From: Acidobacteriota bacterium
Lineage (GTDB): Bacteria > Acidobacteriota > Terriglobia > Acidiferrales > UBA7541
Assembly: GCA_003224075.1 (NCBI GenBank)
Contig: QHYF01000370.1
Span: forward strand, 1 to 5,527
Direction of reading: 5' to 3'
DNA length: 5,527 nt
This document shows positions 4,373 through 5,527 of this stretch, piece after piece. Both the position numbers and the translations under genes were made by a program. The stretch's first letter is position 1. Each line of letters starts with the position of its first letter. The notes under the pieces are model-generated. The model was not told the DNA's origin. It ran no database searches and saw only the letters and a program-made list of their open reading frames with translations.

Positions 4373-5527
4373 GTGTGCGGCATATGCGGCGTCGCCTTCG
4401 TCTCACGCAGCGCCGAGGCGGAATCGCGCGCGCGCGTGATGACCGCCGCGATGCGCCACCGCGGTCCCGATGAGGAAGGTTTTCTCACAGGCGATGCGCG
4501 CGCGCCAGGGCTCGCGCTCGGCGTGCGCCGTCTGAGCATCATCGATCTTGCGGGCGGCCACCAGCCCGTTTGGAACGAAACCAAGGACGTTGCCGTCTTC
4601 TTCAACGGCGAGCTGTACAACTATCGCGAACTGCGCGAGCGGCTTACGCTCTGCGGCCATCGGTTTGCCACGCAATCGGACACGGAGATTCTCGTTCACG
4701 CCTGGGAAGAGTGGGGGGAAGATTCGCTGGCCGAACTGCGCGGCATGTTCGCATTCGCGTTGCTCGATCTCCGCAAGCGCTACGCCACCGCGCCAATTCT
4801 TTTCCTGGCGCGCGACCCGCTGGGCATCAAGCCGCTTTATTACACGCAGACGCCGGACGGCTTTGCGTTTGCTTCGGAAGTTCGCGCACTTCTCGCCAGC
4901 GGCGCCGCGACCAAGCGCATTTCGCAGGATGCTCTCACCGCCTACCTGCTTTTCGGCAGCGTGTCCGAGCCGGTCACGCTCCTCGAAGGAGTGTTTTCCC
5001 TGCCGCCGGGCCATCGAATGCTCCTCCACGTTCCGGAGCGCCGGCGCACGCCACGCCCGCGGCCCTGGTGGGACCCCGCGCTTTCGCCGGCTGCGCGCGA
5101 CACACGCAAACCGCGTGATCTTAGTTCCGCGGCGAAGAAGCTGCGGCCGCTGCTTGAAGACGCGGTGCGCGCGCATCTCATCGCCGACGTGCCGGTGGGA
5201 CTTTTTCTATCGAGCGGGCTGGACTCCGGCGCAATCGCGGCCCTGGCCGCCCGCGAGCAGGCGGGAATCCAGAGCTTCACACTTACGTTTCCGGGCACGG
5301 CACACGATGAAGCAGAGTTCGCGCGGGTCATCGCGAAGCGCTGCAAGACCAAGCACAGCGAAGTGCCCTTGAACGGAGAGGCGGTTCTTGCGCGCCTCGA
5401 TGAAGCGCTTGCCGCGCTCGACCAGCCCACCATGGACGCGATCAATACGTATTTCGTTTCGTGGGCGGCAAGAAAAGTCGGATTAAAAGTTGCTTTATCG
5501 GGTTTGGGCGGAGACGAACTCTTCGCG
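4373..5527 (+). CDS. asnB: Glutamine-dependent asparagine synthetase (AsnB type), cut by the right edge
   Basis: The frame from GTG 4373 stays open for 385 codons to the window end; the full family length is usually about 600-650 residues. The N-terminal class II glutaminase domain begins MCGICGVAF, so Cys2 becomes the nucleophile after Met removal; this requirement fixes the GTG start. Glutamine-binding residues are present: Arg53 in RRLSIIDL, NGELYNY (78-84) with Asn78 and Glu80, and SDTE with Asp103. RHRGPDEEG is at 28-36. The synthetase domain has the PP-loop ATP-pyrophosphatase motif SSGLDSG (280-286) and SGLGGDELF (376-384). The reaction is ATP-dependent transfer of glutamine amide nitrogen to a carboxylate, forming asparagine from aspartate or amidating another acid. 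The gene begins one base after the preceding stop, with only a distant GGAG (4356-4359), so translation is probably coupled. Paralogues of this kind (GGHQPV variant) are common in exopolysaccharide and PEP-CTERM/exosortase loci, so the in vivo substrate may be a glycan or sugar acid instead of free aspartate. Confidence 0.95.
   Translation, partial: MCGICGVAFVSRSAEAESRARVMTAAMRHRGPDEEGFLTGDARAPGLALGVRRLSIIDLAGGHQPVWNETKDVAVFFNGELYNYRELRERLTLCGHRFATQSDTEILVHAWEEWGEDSLAELRGMFAFALLDLRKRYATAPILFLARDPLGIKPLYYTQTPDGFAFASEVRALLASGAATKRISQDALTAYLLFGSVSEPVTLLEGVFSLPPGHRMLLHVPERRRTPRPRPWWDPALSPAARDTRKPRDLSSAAKKLRPLLEDAVRAHLIADVPVGLFLSSGLDSGAIAALAAREQAGIQSFTLTFPGTAHDEAEFARVIAKRCKTKHSEVPLNGEAVLARLDEALAALDQPTMDAINTYFVSWAARKVGLKVALSGLGGDELFA

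Noticed and set aside
4403..5372. Long open frames inside asnB (minus 4403-5176, plus 4548-5372 and 4570-5118).
   Set aside because: The true asnB frame from 4373 carries every catalytic motif and runs off the window; the other frames encode Arg/Ala/Ser-rich sequence without motifs.
3511..5527. A lasso peptide biosynthetic gene cluster.
   Set aside because: No precursor peptide or PqqD-like recognition protein is visible, the transglutaminase-like protein has two membrane segments and is larger than typical lasso B proteins, and the AsnB has an intact glutaminase domain. The neighbours are glycosyltransferases.

Overview
The window is GC-rich, densely coding bacterial DNA. The likely source is a member of the Acidobacteriota or a similar soil or environmental lineage. 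This is inferred from the style of the DUF1015 N-terminus (the 'QPYDKISPVMQ' type), the frequent non-ATG starts and the gene mix; there is no rRNA or other marker gene to prove it.

Layout. (1) Positions 1-172, minus strand: the first 57 codons of a DUF1015-family protein, running off the left edge. (2) Positions 173-328: a divergent promoter region of 156 bp containing two inverted repeats and a set of helically phased TTTGATG-type repeats. (3) Positions 329-1012, plus strand: a complete HAD-superfamily phosphatase of the phosphoglycolate phosphatase (Gph) type. (4) Positions 1013-1172: a non-coding gap with two consecutive perfect hairpins, the second followed by a short T-rich stretch, probably a transcript boundary. 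(5) Positions 1173 to the right edge, plus strand: a tightly packed four-gene run. It comprises two GT4-type glycosyltransferases overlapping by 13 bp, a membrane-anchored transglutaminase-like protein with an intact Cys-His-Asp triad, and a glutamine-dependent asparagine synthetase (AsnB type) cut by the window end after 385 codons.

The four-gene run looks like part of an exopolysaccharide or surface-glycan locus. The two glycosyltransferases would add successive sugars on the cytoplasmic side. AsnB-type amidotransferases often accompany such loci, where they may amidate a sugar acid or amino-acid substituent. The transglutaminase-like protein is predicted to place its catalytic domain outside the cytoplasmic membrane. 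The upstream phosphatase and the DUF1015 gene look like housekeeping neighbours, not parts of the glycan system.

The most interesting point is the transglutaminase-like protein next to an asparagine synthetase. The same two folds form the B and C enzymes of lasso peptide biosynthesis, but here each has features that do not fit a lasso cluster, so I suggest an envelope or glycan role. Several other open frames overlap these genes on both strands; I judged them to be high-GC shadows.
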